Assembly: GCA_038030265.1 (NCBI GenBank)
Contig: CM075943.1
Coordinates: forward strand, 45,508,001 to 45,572,000
Direction of reading: 5' to 3'
From: Corythucha ciliata
Lineage: Eukaryota > Arthropoda > Insecta > Hemiptera > Tingidae
DNA: 64,000 nucleotides
Each line of letters opens with the position of its first letter. Position 1 is the stretch's first letter. The notes below the pieces were generated by a model. It saw only the letters and a list, made by a program, of their open reading frames with translations. It made no database searches and was not told where the DNA came from. Positions 21,150-30,600 of this stretch are shown here, in pieces. The position numbers and the translations under genes are program-made.

Positions 21150-21842
21150 TAATTGTAAGTTCCGTGAGGTGAATTGAAGAATATTGCGTGACGAATACTT
21201 TAAATGTAACGGTAAGAGTCGTGAGGCCGAGGGGCTCGATTTTGAAACCTCCAAAAGCTACCAACTTGACTGAGGTCTTGGAAATGGTATAAGGGACTCG
21301 GGCACTTTTTAGGATTCCAATAGGTAGTATGTTAGCTTCAGCTCCATGTCAAGCTTGAAAATAACAGGTAATGTGCCATTAATGGACAGGTTTATAGTCC
21401 ATGATTTCTTTAAGGGGCTATCAACATTGTCGATGTAAACAACACCACTATTAAATACAGCAACACACCCAACCGAAAAATTAGAACTATCATCTAGAGT
21501 ATCAGATCCATCAGCTTGTACAGATTTAATTGAGCGTCTGTTGTCAACAATTGTGCTCTTGCACATTTTCGCGAAATGATTCAACTTGTTCCACTTACCA
21601 CAACGTTGTCCTCGAGCAGGGCAGCTGGCATCAAATCGGTGATAGAGTCCACATCGGGGGCATCGGTCCATCTCAGCATCCTGGGATGGTCTACGAGTCT
21701 CAGGCTTACTCCAATTAGGGGTGCGTCCTTGCGGCGCACGGTCAACTCGACGAAATGTAGTTGTGACTGGCTCCAACGCCACGACTTTGTCCGAAGACTT
21801 TATGAGTTTGATACTTTGCTCGGCAATCTCAACACTCTTGCA
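21150..21842 (-). pseudogene. Ty3/gypsy Gag C-terminus and protease (split from its N-terminus)
   Basis: Minus strand from 21842. A Cys/His block, CPRCGLYHRFDASCPARG then CGKWNKLNHFAKMC, is the gag zinc region of a mag-like Ty3/gypsy group. It continues into a protease: INGTLPVIFKLD, after which the active-site DTGAE is destroyed by an indel near 21345 (GAEANILPIGI is readable in the next frame), then LVAFGGFKIEPLG. The gag N-terminus is found 4 kb away at 25779-26319, separated by the hAT-like insertion. The protein breaks off near 21150. Confidence 0.78.
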
Positions 21843-22212
21843 CAGGGGCGTAGCCAGCCCATGATCAAGGGGTGGGCAGCCAGCCAGGCACACGGATTCA
21901 GAGTTTGGGGGGGGGGGGTAGGGAGGTGGAAATGCATTTACGCACGGTGTGCCGGACTCCTGCCGAGCGACAGACTACCGGCTAAAACCACCCCCCTTTT
22001 TGGGGCATCGACTGCTAGAGGTCATGAGCCCACATGCTTATTATTAGAAATATGTTGGAATGAGGCTACCTTGTTGGAGGGATTTTGACAAAAAACTTCG
22101 GAGCAATAAATAAAATCGTGAGATATTTTTAATAAGTAGTTACCAAAGTCATATGGAAAACCAAGTCGTTAAACTTTGTCTTATTTGTATGTTAAAAAAA
22201 TGAAGCGGTTCG

Positions 22213-22938
22213 TGGGTTGGGATTTTTGCTCCCGATACGTTGCGCTGCTCTACTATGAAAGTAGATCACCCGCTAAATTCAAAAATTATACAAAAGTTAA
22301 GTGTTGGAAAAAACATATGGTATCAAGATAGATATCACGCTAAGGGTGCGTTCATAGTGAATCACCTTCACTGCGATACCCCGATGAGCGATGCCCCGAT
22401 GAAACATCGATGAAGAACAAACATCAATAATTGTATGGGACTGTTCATAGTGAAGCACCCTCACTGCGATGTGATCTTCGATACCTCGCTACTATCATCG
22501 ATGATTTGAACCATATGGATCCTCGACCCCCCTCCCGTACGTTGCTTTTTTTTTTCAAAATCTGTCAAAGTCCACCTTCAAACAATTTACGTAAGTCATG
22601 CACACCTGTTTCCTTCAAGCTTTAACCCTTATTTAGAAAAAAAAGCAACGGGCAGGAGGGGGGTCGAGGAACCATATGGTTCAAATCATCGATGATAGTA
22701 GCGAGGTATCGAAGATCACATCGCAGTGAGGGTGCTTCACTATGAACAGTCCCATACAATTATTGATGTTTGTTCTTCATCGATGTTTCATCGAGGCATC
22801 GCTCATCGAGGTATCGCAGTGAAGGTGATTCACTATGAACGCACCCTAACACTTCAAACCGAAAATAAATATAATCATTTTTGTATTTGGCGGGTTTTCT
22901 CCTTTTTTATGCTTAACGGGAGCAAAAATCCCAACCCA
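22213..22938. mobile_element. Outer foldback element with 22-bp perfect inverted ends
   Basis: 22213-22234 (TGGGTTGGGATTTTTGCTCC...) is exactly complementary to 22917-22938. A second inverted patch follows inside (ACCCGCTAAATTC against TATTTGGCGGGT). Its middle is occupied by the PIF-like element at 22344-22846. A piece of its left arm also flanks PIF copy 1 at 12532-12600. Confidence 0.78.
22341..22849. mobile_element. PIF/Harbinger-like palindromic miniature element, copy 2 (complete)
   Basis: 503 bp (22344-22846) from GGGTGCGTTCATAGTGAA to TTCACTATGAACGCACCC, flanked on both sides by TAA. The 3-bp TWA duplication and GGG start fit PIF/Harbinger. The arms are complementary for about 200 bp, leaving a short centre near 22540-22640. 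The interior is dense in CGATG/CATCGATG. It carries no coding sequence. Confidence 0.83.
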
Positions 22939-22942
22939 AAAT

Positions 22943-23380
22943 AAAAAGTTTTGTTCCGACAGCAGCCTGTCGGGAAAAGTGCATTTCATTCATGCGACAA
23001 TCGAGTCGAACCTCATAAGTTAGAACGATATCAATCGATTATGAATGACATTTAGGCCGTGGTATAGAAAGTCAAAATCATAAAATCGTGTTTCTTTTTA
23101 CCGCAGGCCCCTTTTTTGGCACCAACTGAGGGGGAACAAAATTATGAAAATGAAAAATGAAATAGAGTCGGTTTGGTTGCCTATACGATATGGGAAGGCG
23201 GACTCTTGTTAGAGGAGTTATTTGCAATTAAAATATTTATCCCGGCCTAAATTTCATTCATAATTGATTGATATCGTTCTAACTTATGAGGTTCGACTGG
23301 ATTGTCGCATGAATGAAATGCACTTTTCCCGACAGGCTGCTGTCGGAACAAAACTTTTTTCAGATTACGTTAATTTTCAG
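22943..23380. mobile_element. Foldback element family D, copy 1
   Basis: 438 bp with arms of about 115 bp: AAAGTTTTGTTCCGACAGC at the left pairs with its complement at about 23330-23358. The right end carries an extra CAGATTACGTTAATTTTCAG; the matching left extension is lost here but present in copy 2 (56908-57345). It contains no gene. Confidence 0.83.
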
Positions 23381-23399
23381 ATCAGTTAAATTAAGTTAA

Positions 23400-23470
23400 A
23401 TGGTATGTCACTATTTCACCATTGCGGAATGCGGAGTGCCTGGGTTCGAATCCGAAACAATTTTTTTTTA
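23400..23470. other. tRNA-like B-box fragment, possible SINE remnant
   Basis: GGTTCGAATCC (23443-23453) is a perfect RNA polymerase III B box, followed by a T run (23461-23469) that could terminate transcription. No convincing A box lies 30-60 bases upstream and no cloverleaf forms, so this is not called a tRNA gene. Confidence 0.3.
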
Positions 23471-24115
23471 AATTTTTTTTGTTCCTCCCTTTTTGGCCCA
23501 CCTCAGGATTTTTTACTCAAGATTTATTAGGCTGTAGGCAAATCAAATAAAAGAGACGGCTCAAAATACAATGTCAATGAAATTTTTTGGTAATTGGGTG
23601 GTCCAGTAAGGCATAGCGTTAATTTAATAGCTCCCCTCCGCCGAGAGCTCCCCTGCCATATTAACGGATTTGGTTCACTAGGGTCTCATACGAAAGCGCG
23701 TTCATTTCTCATTACTCGAGTCAATTTTGGGGGCAATTGCAGCAACAGCCGTGCGGTAGCGAATTTTCAACTAATTCAAACCCCTCTTTCACACCGTTCC
23801 CGTAGACCGATTCATCTGGATCACGAACTCGTCCGAGATATTCACGTTATTGATTTTTAGACCAAATTTGGTTGCCCTGAGTCAAAAATTGCGACCGTGA
23901 TCGTGCTAACAAGCAAGGGACCATATATATATATATATAGCAAATCGAACCGACCTCGGATTCGTGTTCTAGGGGTTCTGAAACGTGAAAAAAAAGTATC
24001 ACAACCCATATGTGCGACCATCAGGGCGAGACCAATAGTGCATTTTTTGAATGAAATGCACTAAAACATTTTTTTCCTCGTGTCTGAGGACTTGGTTTTC
24101 CATATGACTTTGGTA

Positions 24116-25430
24116 GTTACGCAGAGAGAGTTGCTAGGAATTCTCGAAAATAATGGAAATATCTACGACTCTAAAGGCCTAAAAACCACTAGGATGTAGC
24201 GTTACAGTTCCACGATTTCTGAAAATTTAAGCACTCAGCGACAATTTTTTAAAGCGATTTATTAACTCCGGCGAATGCCCACCGATCTCCAAATATGAGA
24301 AAAACCCAAAATTTACGCGACATAATAGAAAAACAGCAATACCGGCTGTGCATTTCCATTACGATACCACAGTCAGTGGCCCACCAAGTTAGAATTTGGA
24401 GTTAATATAACCCAACTCTTATCTCGTGTCCGTTCCCGATTGTTTGATTTGTGGGAAGCCATTGTGAAGGTTATGCGAAGGCTGTTATTGCGTCATCAGT
24501 CTATCTAGCCTATTTCAAATGGGTCCCGCAACCCAATAGTTTTAAAAATTAATAAAAAAATGTAGGGCCTGATTTTATTTGAACGGATCGTGTTATCATG
24601 AGTTTTGGTAACCAAGCTATCACGATGGCATGATTTTGGAAAATGTGTTACTTCCTCATTGGCAAAATTGTCACAGTTTTTTGTTGGTTGTAGTGTAATT
24701 GTCGTGGCTAAAATTGAGAAATAGCGTTCATTCACAGGTTACATTGAGGAAAAACTGTTCTTTTGCGGCTGAAATTGAAAGAACGCACCTATTCGCGATT
24801 TATAGGCGATGCCCAGTGCTGGCCGTAATAAGAATAGTAAATCAAAAATGCGTTATTTCACGGTTTTTTGAGACCTTTTTACGGTTAAAATGAAGAAAAT
24901 AGGCTATAGTTCGAGGTAGAAGTGAGAAAAAGCACTCAGTTTCACCTAAAATTAAAGAAAAACGTTAATTCGACGCTACAAATAGTGCTCATTCGAGTTA
25001 AGGGGGGGGGGGATTCTGTGCAACTCCTCTTGAGGAAAAACTGGATCCACCACGCCCGTGGGCAGATTCACTGGCGAAAATAACAGATGAACCATTGCCT
25101 TTTTGCAGGCTTCTAAGTTCTAACAGGATCTGGAGGTTAGAATCGCGTCAATTCACGGTCATCAGAGACTAAATTTGCACAGAAACGATCACTATCCGTA
25201 AAAAAATAAATATCTGCTGGAAACATGTCGTTTGTAGCCTTCTATTTCGGATTATATGTCGAAAAATTGAAACTTATTCTCTCCCCCACCCCGGAAAGTG
25301 ATACTTTTGGAGCTAAACTTTAAACTTTAGACCTGAGACGGTAAACAGAGCTGGCAGTTTCTCTCCCACCATAAGTATGGTGGATCTGTATGGCACAGCG
25401 GGCTAAACACTATTTGAGCTAACCCAAACA
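24116..25430. other. Interior of the hAT-like insertion, non-coding with degenerate 30-bp units
   Basis: No domain-bearing frame. At 24700-24990 degenerate units such as GGCTAAAATTGAGAAATAGCG repeat at about 30-bp spacing; they are relatives of the 18.4-20.1 kb minisatellite. A G run lies at 25002-25011. Confidence 0.55.
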
Positions 25431-25762
25431 CACGAAATTGCGCGTCGAACCTTGCGAAAATGGGATTTTAGTGCGAAAAGTCAGCAAAATCGGTTTCCAA
25501 GTTAAGCCGACCCTCGAAATCGGTTTGTCAGCAACAAACATCCGCGAATTTTTGATTCTTGGTGAAACCGATGTGCGAAAATGTGTTGTTTTTTTAGTGA
25601 GAAAAATCCGCAAAATTAGTTTTATGGAGCGAAATGTAATAAATTTGAGTTTCTGTTGGCCAGATCAGGGAAAATATTTTTGGAATTTTGGGGGTGGGCA
25701 GCTGCCCCACGAAATCTGCGTTTTTAATTCTAGGGGAGGGCAACTGCCCACCCCTGCCCCCC
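25430..25762. repeat. Degenerate repeats and GGGGCAG palindrome at the hAT-like end
   Basis: Units of about 35 bp (GCGAAAATG, AAATCGGTTT) repeat loosely to 25640. Then GGGGTGGGCAGCTGCCCCAC and GGGGAGGGCAACTGCCCACCCC form subterminal palindromic motifs just inside the hAT-like right end, similar to the GGGTGGGCAGCCAGCC inside its left end at 21872. Confidence 0.5.
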
Positions 25763-25778
25763 GCTGGCTACGCCCAAG

Positions 25779-26319
25779 TCTTGCAGAAGCCAACGATTTT
25801 GGCCAGGGTGAGGTTTTCTCTCAATAGTTCTTCTCAGACGTCGTTGCAGGAGATTCCAAGTACAATTTGAGTTTTTAGAAGCTTTTCTTCCTGATCACCA
25901 AAGTTGCAGGGCTTCACTAGCTGGCGGAGTTCCGAGTAAAATCGCTCGAAAGGTTCATTTTCTCCTTGCTTGCGATTGAAAAATTTGAAAATGTGCATTA
26001 ATTCATTGGACTTTGGAGTGCAGTGAGCTTTCAGCACTTCCAGGATTGTATCGACGGTTTCTTCATCGGCTTCTAATGACGAAATGCTGTTATAAAGTCG
26101 CAACGCGTCCGACCCCATCCAGGTCTTGAGACGAGCCACTTGCACGTTCACCGGCTTCTCACTGGTTTCCGTCGCTACGATGTAGTTTCTAGTTTCTTCT
26201 TCAAATTGTTGAAAATTTGAAGCGAGGTCACCTTCCAAACTCAAAACTGTGGGCCGATTAAATTCCGACATCGTGGGGGGAGTTCGAGACACTGTACTAG
26301 GCAACTTCTCACTTAACAA
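25779..26319 (-). pseudogene. Ty3/gypsy Gag N-terminal half
   Basis: MLSEKLPSTV opens the ORF; MSEFNRPTVLSLEGDLASNF then leads into capsid-like helices: QVARLKTWMGSDALRLYNSI, NELMHIFKFFNRKQGENEPF and the block FYSELRQLVKPCNFG. After GISCNDV an in-frame TGA (about 25834) interrupts; the frame continues EELLRENLTLAKIVGFCK to the insertion point at 25785. The C-terminal half lies at 21150-21842. Apart from this stop and the insertion the gag would be continuous. Confidence 0.8.
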
Positions 26320-26391
26320 AACAACTGTTTCCCGAAGTTAATGCTTACGGTGAACTTCAGGTTTCAGGTCAGTGAGGAATAAAGACATTTT

Positions 26392-26405
26392 CGACCGCGC
26401 CATGT
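26392..26405 (-). other. Primer-binding site and LTR edge of the Ty3/gypsy element
   Basis: The minus strand reads ...CATAAACA then TGGCGCGGTCG. An LTR ending in CA followed by TGG is the standard LTR/primer-site junction, and gag starts about 75 bases further on. On the plus strand the LTR begins TGTTTATG at 26403. A minus-strand AATAAAG lies inside at about 26455-26461. The outer LTR edge was not found. Confidence 0.5.
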
Positions 26406-27060
26406 TTATGTTAGTTGTCATAAACTCAATAATAATTAAACATTGCAATATTACTTTATTAATAGTACACAACGTGCTCATCAACAGAAAGAGAAGGCTA
26501 CAACAACATAACCTAATGATAACCATCATACATGAAGGTAACATCCAAACACTGTGTACGTTTTAACATGTCTAGATTCGATTTCTGCAATGTCCGTCCA
26601 CCGTACGCCGTCCGGGCCATATCTTGCCCTAGGAATGCTAGAAAAAATTCGTTCTTTCGCACATAGACTCCATTTGGGATCTAGTTGGTCCTAACATCTG
26701 ATCAGTTTGATTAAATAACTCCCTGGCGTTTTATGCGCCAAAAGCGGGTCCAAAATGGGGGTTTTCAAAGGTTTTGAGATCATAGGGGTGTGGGGTATCG
26801 ATTTTCATGTAATTTCAAGCCGGATTAGACTATTCATGAATAATAAAACCATGTATAAAATTTGCAGTGTTTTTTTTTTCAGTAGCTACGGACCCCGGTG
26901 GCACCCAAAGATCGATGAATAGCGGAGCTCGCATGAATTCACAAGTTTCAGGGCTACAAACAATCACGAAATAGCAATTTATCAATAAATTGCACTTTGT
27001 TAGCTCGGCCCGTGGGCCACGACGAATGGCTGACGAGGCTCATGCGCCGTACACTCAATA
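26406..27060. other. Probable LTR remainder and non-coding DNA
   Basis: Begins in the presumed LTR and passes into unassigned sequence (GCCGTCCGGGCCATATC, AAAGCGGGTCCAAAATGGGG). No coding frame with known domains was seen. Confidence 0.4.
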
Positions 27061-27211
27061 TATCGCACCCTCGCTACAATAGTGTCGTAACTCAAAAACA
27101 TATTTTTTTCAGAAAATACCAAAAAACAATTTTTGAAAACTTGGCTGAAAACTGTTTTTTTTTTTTAAATATGTTTTTGAGTTACGGCACTATTGTAGCG
27201 AGGGTGCGATA
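27061..27211. mobile_element. Mariner-like miniature element (151 bp)
   Basis: Terminal inverted repeats of about 45 bp: TATCGCACCCTCGCTACAAT at left and its complement ending GAGGGTGCGATA at right, with one visible mismatch (GTGTCG against CGGCAC). The A/T-rich centre is only about 60 bp. TA at both termini fits a Tc1/mariner-type duplication. Confidence 0.75.
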
Positions 27212-27447
27212 CATGCCCCACAATTTACTCCAGGTCAAATATGGATTCTTGGACCTGCCAAACTTGTTGAGCTAGGACTGAATTAGTCAGCCTGGAATGG
27301 TGTAATTCCGTGCTATAGGGACTGAACATTCTGTGGTGGTCTTGACAGTCAATGAGCCTTACCCCGGCCGGTTTCTTACCCCGCTACTTTCGATTTACTT
27401 TGTTTGACTCCTCACACATGGTGGTCCTAACTCTCTCTCTCTCGCAG

Positions 27448-27667
27448 CCTGGCCACCGCGCCAACCACCAGTCATTGCGGAAAAGGGTCTCCATGACCTA
27501 CTCCACTCGTTCATGGTACAAGACACAAACCGGTCCTATCGACCAGCCAACGAGGCGCAGGTCTCTGTGCGAGTGACCTTCTCGCAGGAGGACATCCACC
27601 TTTTTGCCGATGAGTGGAGACTGGAGAGAGCTGAGGAGCCACTTCGCAGGAGCGTTGGGCTACTACT
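27448..27667 (+). CDS. Internal exon of an unidentified protein-coding gene
   Basis: A long CT tract ends in CGCAG at 27447, a strong 3' splice site, and GTAAGA follows at 27668, a strong 5' splice site. Between them one frame is open for 72 codons: WPPRQPPVIAEKGLHDLL, then HSFMVQDTNRSYRPANEAQV, VRVTFSQEDIHLFADEWRLE and RSVGLLL. Read through the donor it would stop at once (TGTAA), which favours a splice there. The exon is more GC-rich than its surroundings and has a codon pattern unlike the neighbouring DNA. The exon starts with two bases of a split codon and ends with two. I do not recognise the protein; no signal peptide or membrane helix is visible. Confidence 0.55.
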
Positions 27668-30600
27668 GTAAGACAGGGTAGGACGGCCGGGATCAGTTCT
27701 AGGCCTGACCGGGACTGAGCATGTAACCATGTTCCCAGATTCGGGGTTTTCTGAAGGCGGGACTCCCTTTACGTCGAAGAAGAAAACTGGAACCTCACTA
27801 GAGCCACCGGTACCTCATACCCAAGATTCCGGACTCCAGTGACCCGTGGGCAGCCACTTGACCTGCCCCTTCGCTCGTGGGCTTAGGGAAATGTGAAAAG
27901 CTACCCCCTTCGGTCTCGCGCTAAGCTCTTGTTTATTTGTTTTACATTTTCAGTCAAAATTCATTCAGTTTTATTTAGCATAAATTACATAGGGAAGGAA
28001 GTCAGTAGCTTTCGATCACTTAACTATGAAAATTAATAGCAGGAACAGGTGACTCTAGTCCACACAAATGTTTTCCATGCATCACCGAAATGACGCTGGG
28101 AACTCATGACTACTTAACCGTACAAAACGGTACAAATTTTATATTATTTTACAAATTCGACAAACTAAACTTGTAAGAAAAATACATACGTTAGAATAAA
28201 AAATTATTTTGAAAAGCGAAAGCGAGCGACCATCACTCATATTTTATAATGATTCACAGTAAACCTCAAGTGATCATAAATTATCCCCCCCCCCCCGCTA
28301 GTCGAGAGAGTTCTATAACACTTTTTTTCTAAAGTCATTATTTCATGAACCCTTCTTTTGCCCAAACAATAAGTTCGTTTCCTCTTTTCTCCAGCGAAGC
28401 AGAGGAAGTTCACAACTGTGTTTGAAGTAGCTTGGATGACTGCTTATAGGGACCTTTGTCGAGCCAGGTTTTTATCCAAAAGAAATTGGCAATCATTTGT
28501 GATTCATTAGTCACCTTCTCTTTTATTTATTTCCGAAAAGCTTGTATTTCGTCACCTTGTCACAGCAGCTTCTCACGTTTGTGGTTAAAGACATCCGTTA
28601 CCTTTGAACTTGAGGAGTGAATTTAAACTTTTGTCTTCTTTTCCAGTTTCTTTAGAAAGTACGGGACAAAAGATAAATTTATAGCATAATAGCTCGGAGT
28701 GTCACGCTTTGTTTATATAATAAACTCTAGAGCTGCAGGGATTTGAACGCCACTGAAAGCCTTGTAAGTGGAAGACAAAAAGCAGATTAAAGTTAAAAAG
28801 TCTTCCTCTCGAGGTCAAAAACGGTAGTAAAAGAAACAAAATCCAAATGAGAATCCACCGCACACACAATGGCGCAATTAGAATCAAGTTGTGAACGATC
28901 AGTTACAAAAGTTGTCGTGTAGTCGAGCACACGAGACTCTCATCCCCCCTCCTCCTCTTAAATCACGATAATGTGACGTCATTGTCGTGACGAAATTTCA
29001 CGCTAGAACTAAAGTTTTCGATGAAACAAACACAAAACAAAAAACCAAGGAATCGGAATTGTTTCTTCTGATCTGACAAGCATTTTGCGTTGGAAAAGAT
29101 CTCGAATTTAGGTCAAGGACTGTGGATGAGAACTGTGAAATGTACGGATTAGTAGTGCGAGATGTACCCCCTCCCCCTTGGCATCTCCTACAACTTTATG
29201 GGAACTTGAGGACTTTTTGTGGAACGAACTCAAAAGAGGCGATGAAGAAGAATAAGAAGAAAACGAAAGCTATTCGCACAATCTCGTTGATCGCGGTTGG
29301 ATTGTTCTCACCCGTATCGTAACCAATAAAACAAAAACCCTGGGAGGGGGGGGGGCATAAAATAAAATGTATATTTCCAAACGTTATACCGAGTCACGAA
29401 CCTTATCCCGAAACTGACTATATATTTATTGATTACTGGGGACACATTTGTTTGTAATTTTGCCAATAACTGAGGCGCCTGCGAACTATTTTCGCCCTTC
29501 AAGTTAATGAAAATTTGCGACATTTTATGATTACCTTTGCAGGAAGTTGCAATATACAAATATAGTACTGCAGTAAAGCTTTGGCAACATCTTTTGCTAC
29601 ATCACTCGAGGTGGAAGATGTTTAGTAGGGCATCTTAATGGAAAAAAAAAAAATTGCAAATGAGTAACTGCGCAAATCTTTTAGCATTAAGTTGGTATGA
29701 TCAGGGGGAGCAACGCTCCTTCATCATCACAATTGTTCACAAAATACAACAGTTGAGCGTGAGTTTAACGATGGAGTAATTGTCTTCGAGTTAAGCTCTT
29801 TAATATTCGTGTCTTCGACCGTTTATTTACTTTACTTCTCATTGTTAAACAAAAAATATTCTAAGACTCGAAATTTTATGCAATGAAAGAGGCTTATTTC
29901 CAAACTCGAGGACGAGGAGGAAGAAACATTTTTCAGAGATGTTCTTTTAAGATTAAAACAGAAGTTTGTTAAACAAGACTGGAGGGCTAAGTTTTTCAGT
30001 TTACCAATTATACAGGAGGGCAAAATAGGGGGAGTAGCATGTATCTTCCCATAGCATTCTTGCTAAGGCGGGAAAGTAATGCAGATTTCATTTAGCACTC
30101 TGAAAGACAATTGTGTGAATCCTTCACTTAACTTTAACAGTTTTACGTTATCAACTACTAGTTCACTGCGAGGATTTCTCATTCTATGATTAGCTAATTA
30201 TACGGTGTCTTTAATTAATTACAAAACGATTGTACGCATTTCTGAATGCGTATAGGATACGATTTTGCAATGAGTGTTTCGCGCTCTTTCAAAAAGATGC
30301 GACTGATTGATAAATTTAAAGGAAATTAGGAGAATTCACATCGCCCTAGCTTTTTTTAAATATTATTCTACATATAAGACATGAGAATAGGTGCATCATT
30401 AAAGATAAAAGCTGAGTGGTTGCGGCGCTCGCGTTAGGCAATTTCTTTTCTCCTCTGAGATTCTTAAATAAAGCAAGCGCGGCGGTCTGTTAAGGGCGTC
30501 CCGAAGAAGGGAGAACGCGATATGAAATTTAAGTCCTTGAGAAATCCGAAGAAGGCGTTTCGTCTTATTGTCTGTATCAAAAACTGATACAAATACAAAA

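Larger units (their letters stand above)
22141..24115. mobile_element. 1975-bp element with perfect 27-bp terminal inverted repeats
   Basis: The 27 bases at 22141-22167 (starting TACCAAAGTCATATGG) are exactly complementary to 24089-24115. Flanks on both sides can be read as AGTT or as a TA duplication, so the superfamily is undecided. Inside are two foldback elements (22213-22938 and 22943-23380). The rest (23381-24088) is non-coding, with an AT dinucleotide run at 23925-23938 and a small open frame (23594-23860) with no recognisable domain. Confidence 0.75.
21835..25786. mobile_element. hAT-like non-autonomous insertion (3.9 kb) carrying nested elements
   Basis: The left end CAGGGGCGTAGCCAGC (21843-21858) and right end GCTGGCTACGCCCAAG (25763-25778) are inverted with two mismatches; this end sequence is typical of hAT elements. 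TCTTGCA flanks both ends (21836-21842 and 25779-25785), consistent with an 8-bp duplication with one mismatch. The insertion splits a Ty3/gypsy gag: both halves share Cys-Lys at the junction in the same frame. No transposase is visible. Much of the interior consists of later insertions (22141-24115). Confidence 0.75.

Noticed and set aside
23443..23453. tRNA gene suggested by GGTTCGAATCC
   Set aside because: No A box, no acceptor stem and no cloverleaf could be drawn. Kept only as a possible SINE fragment.
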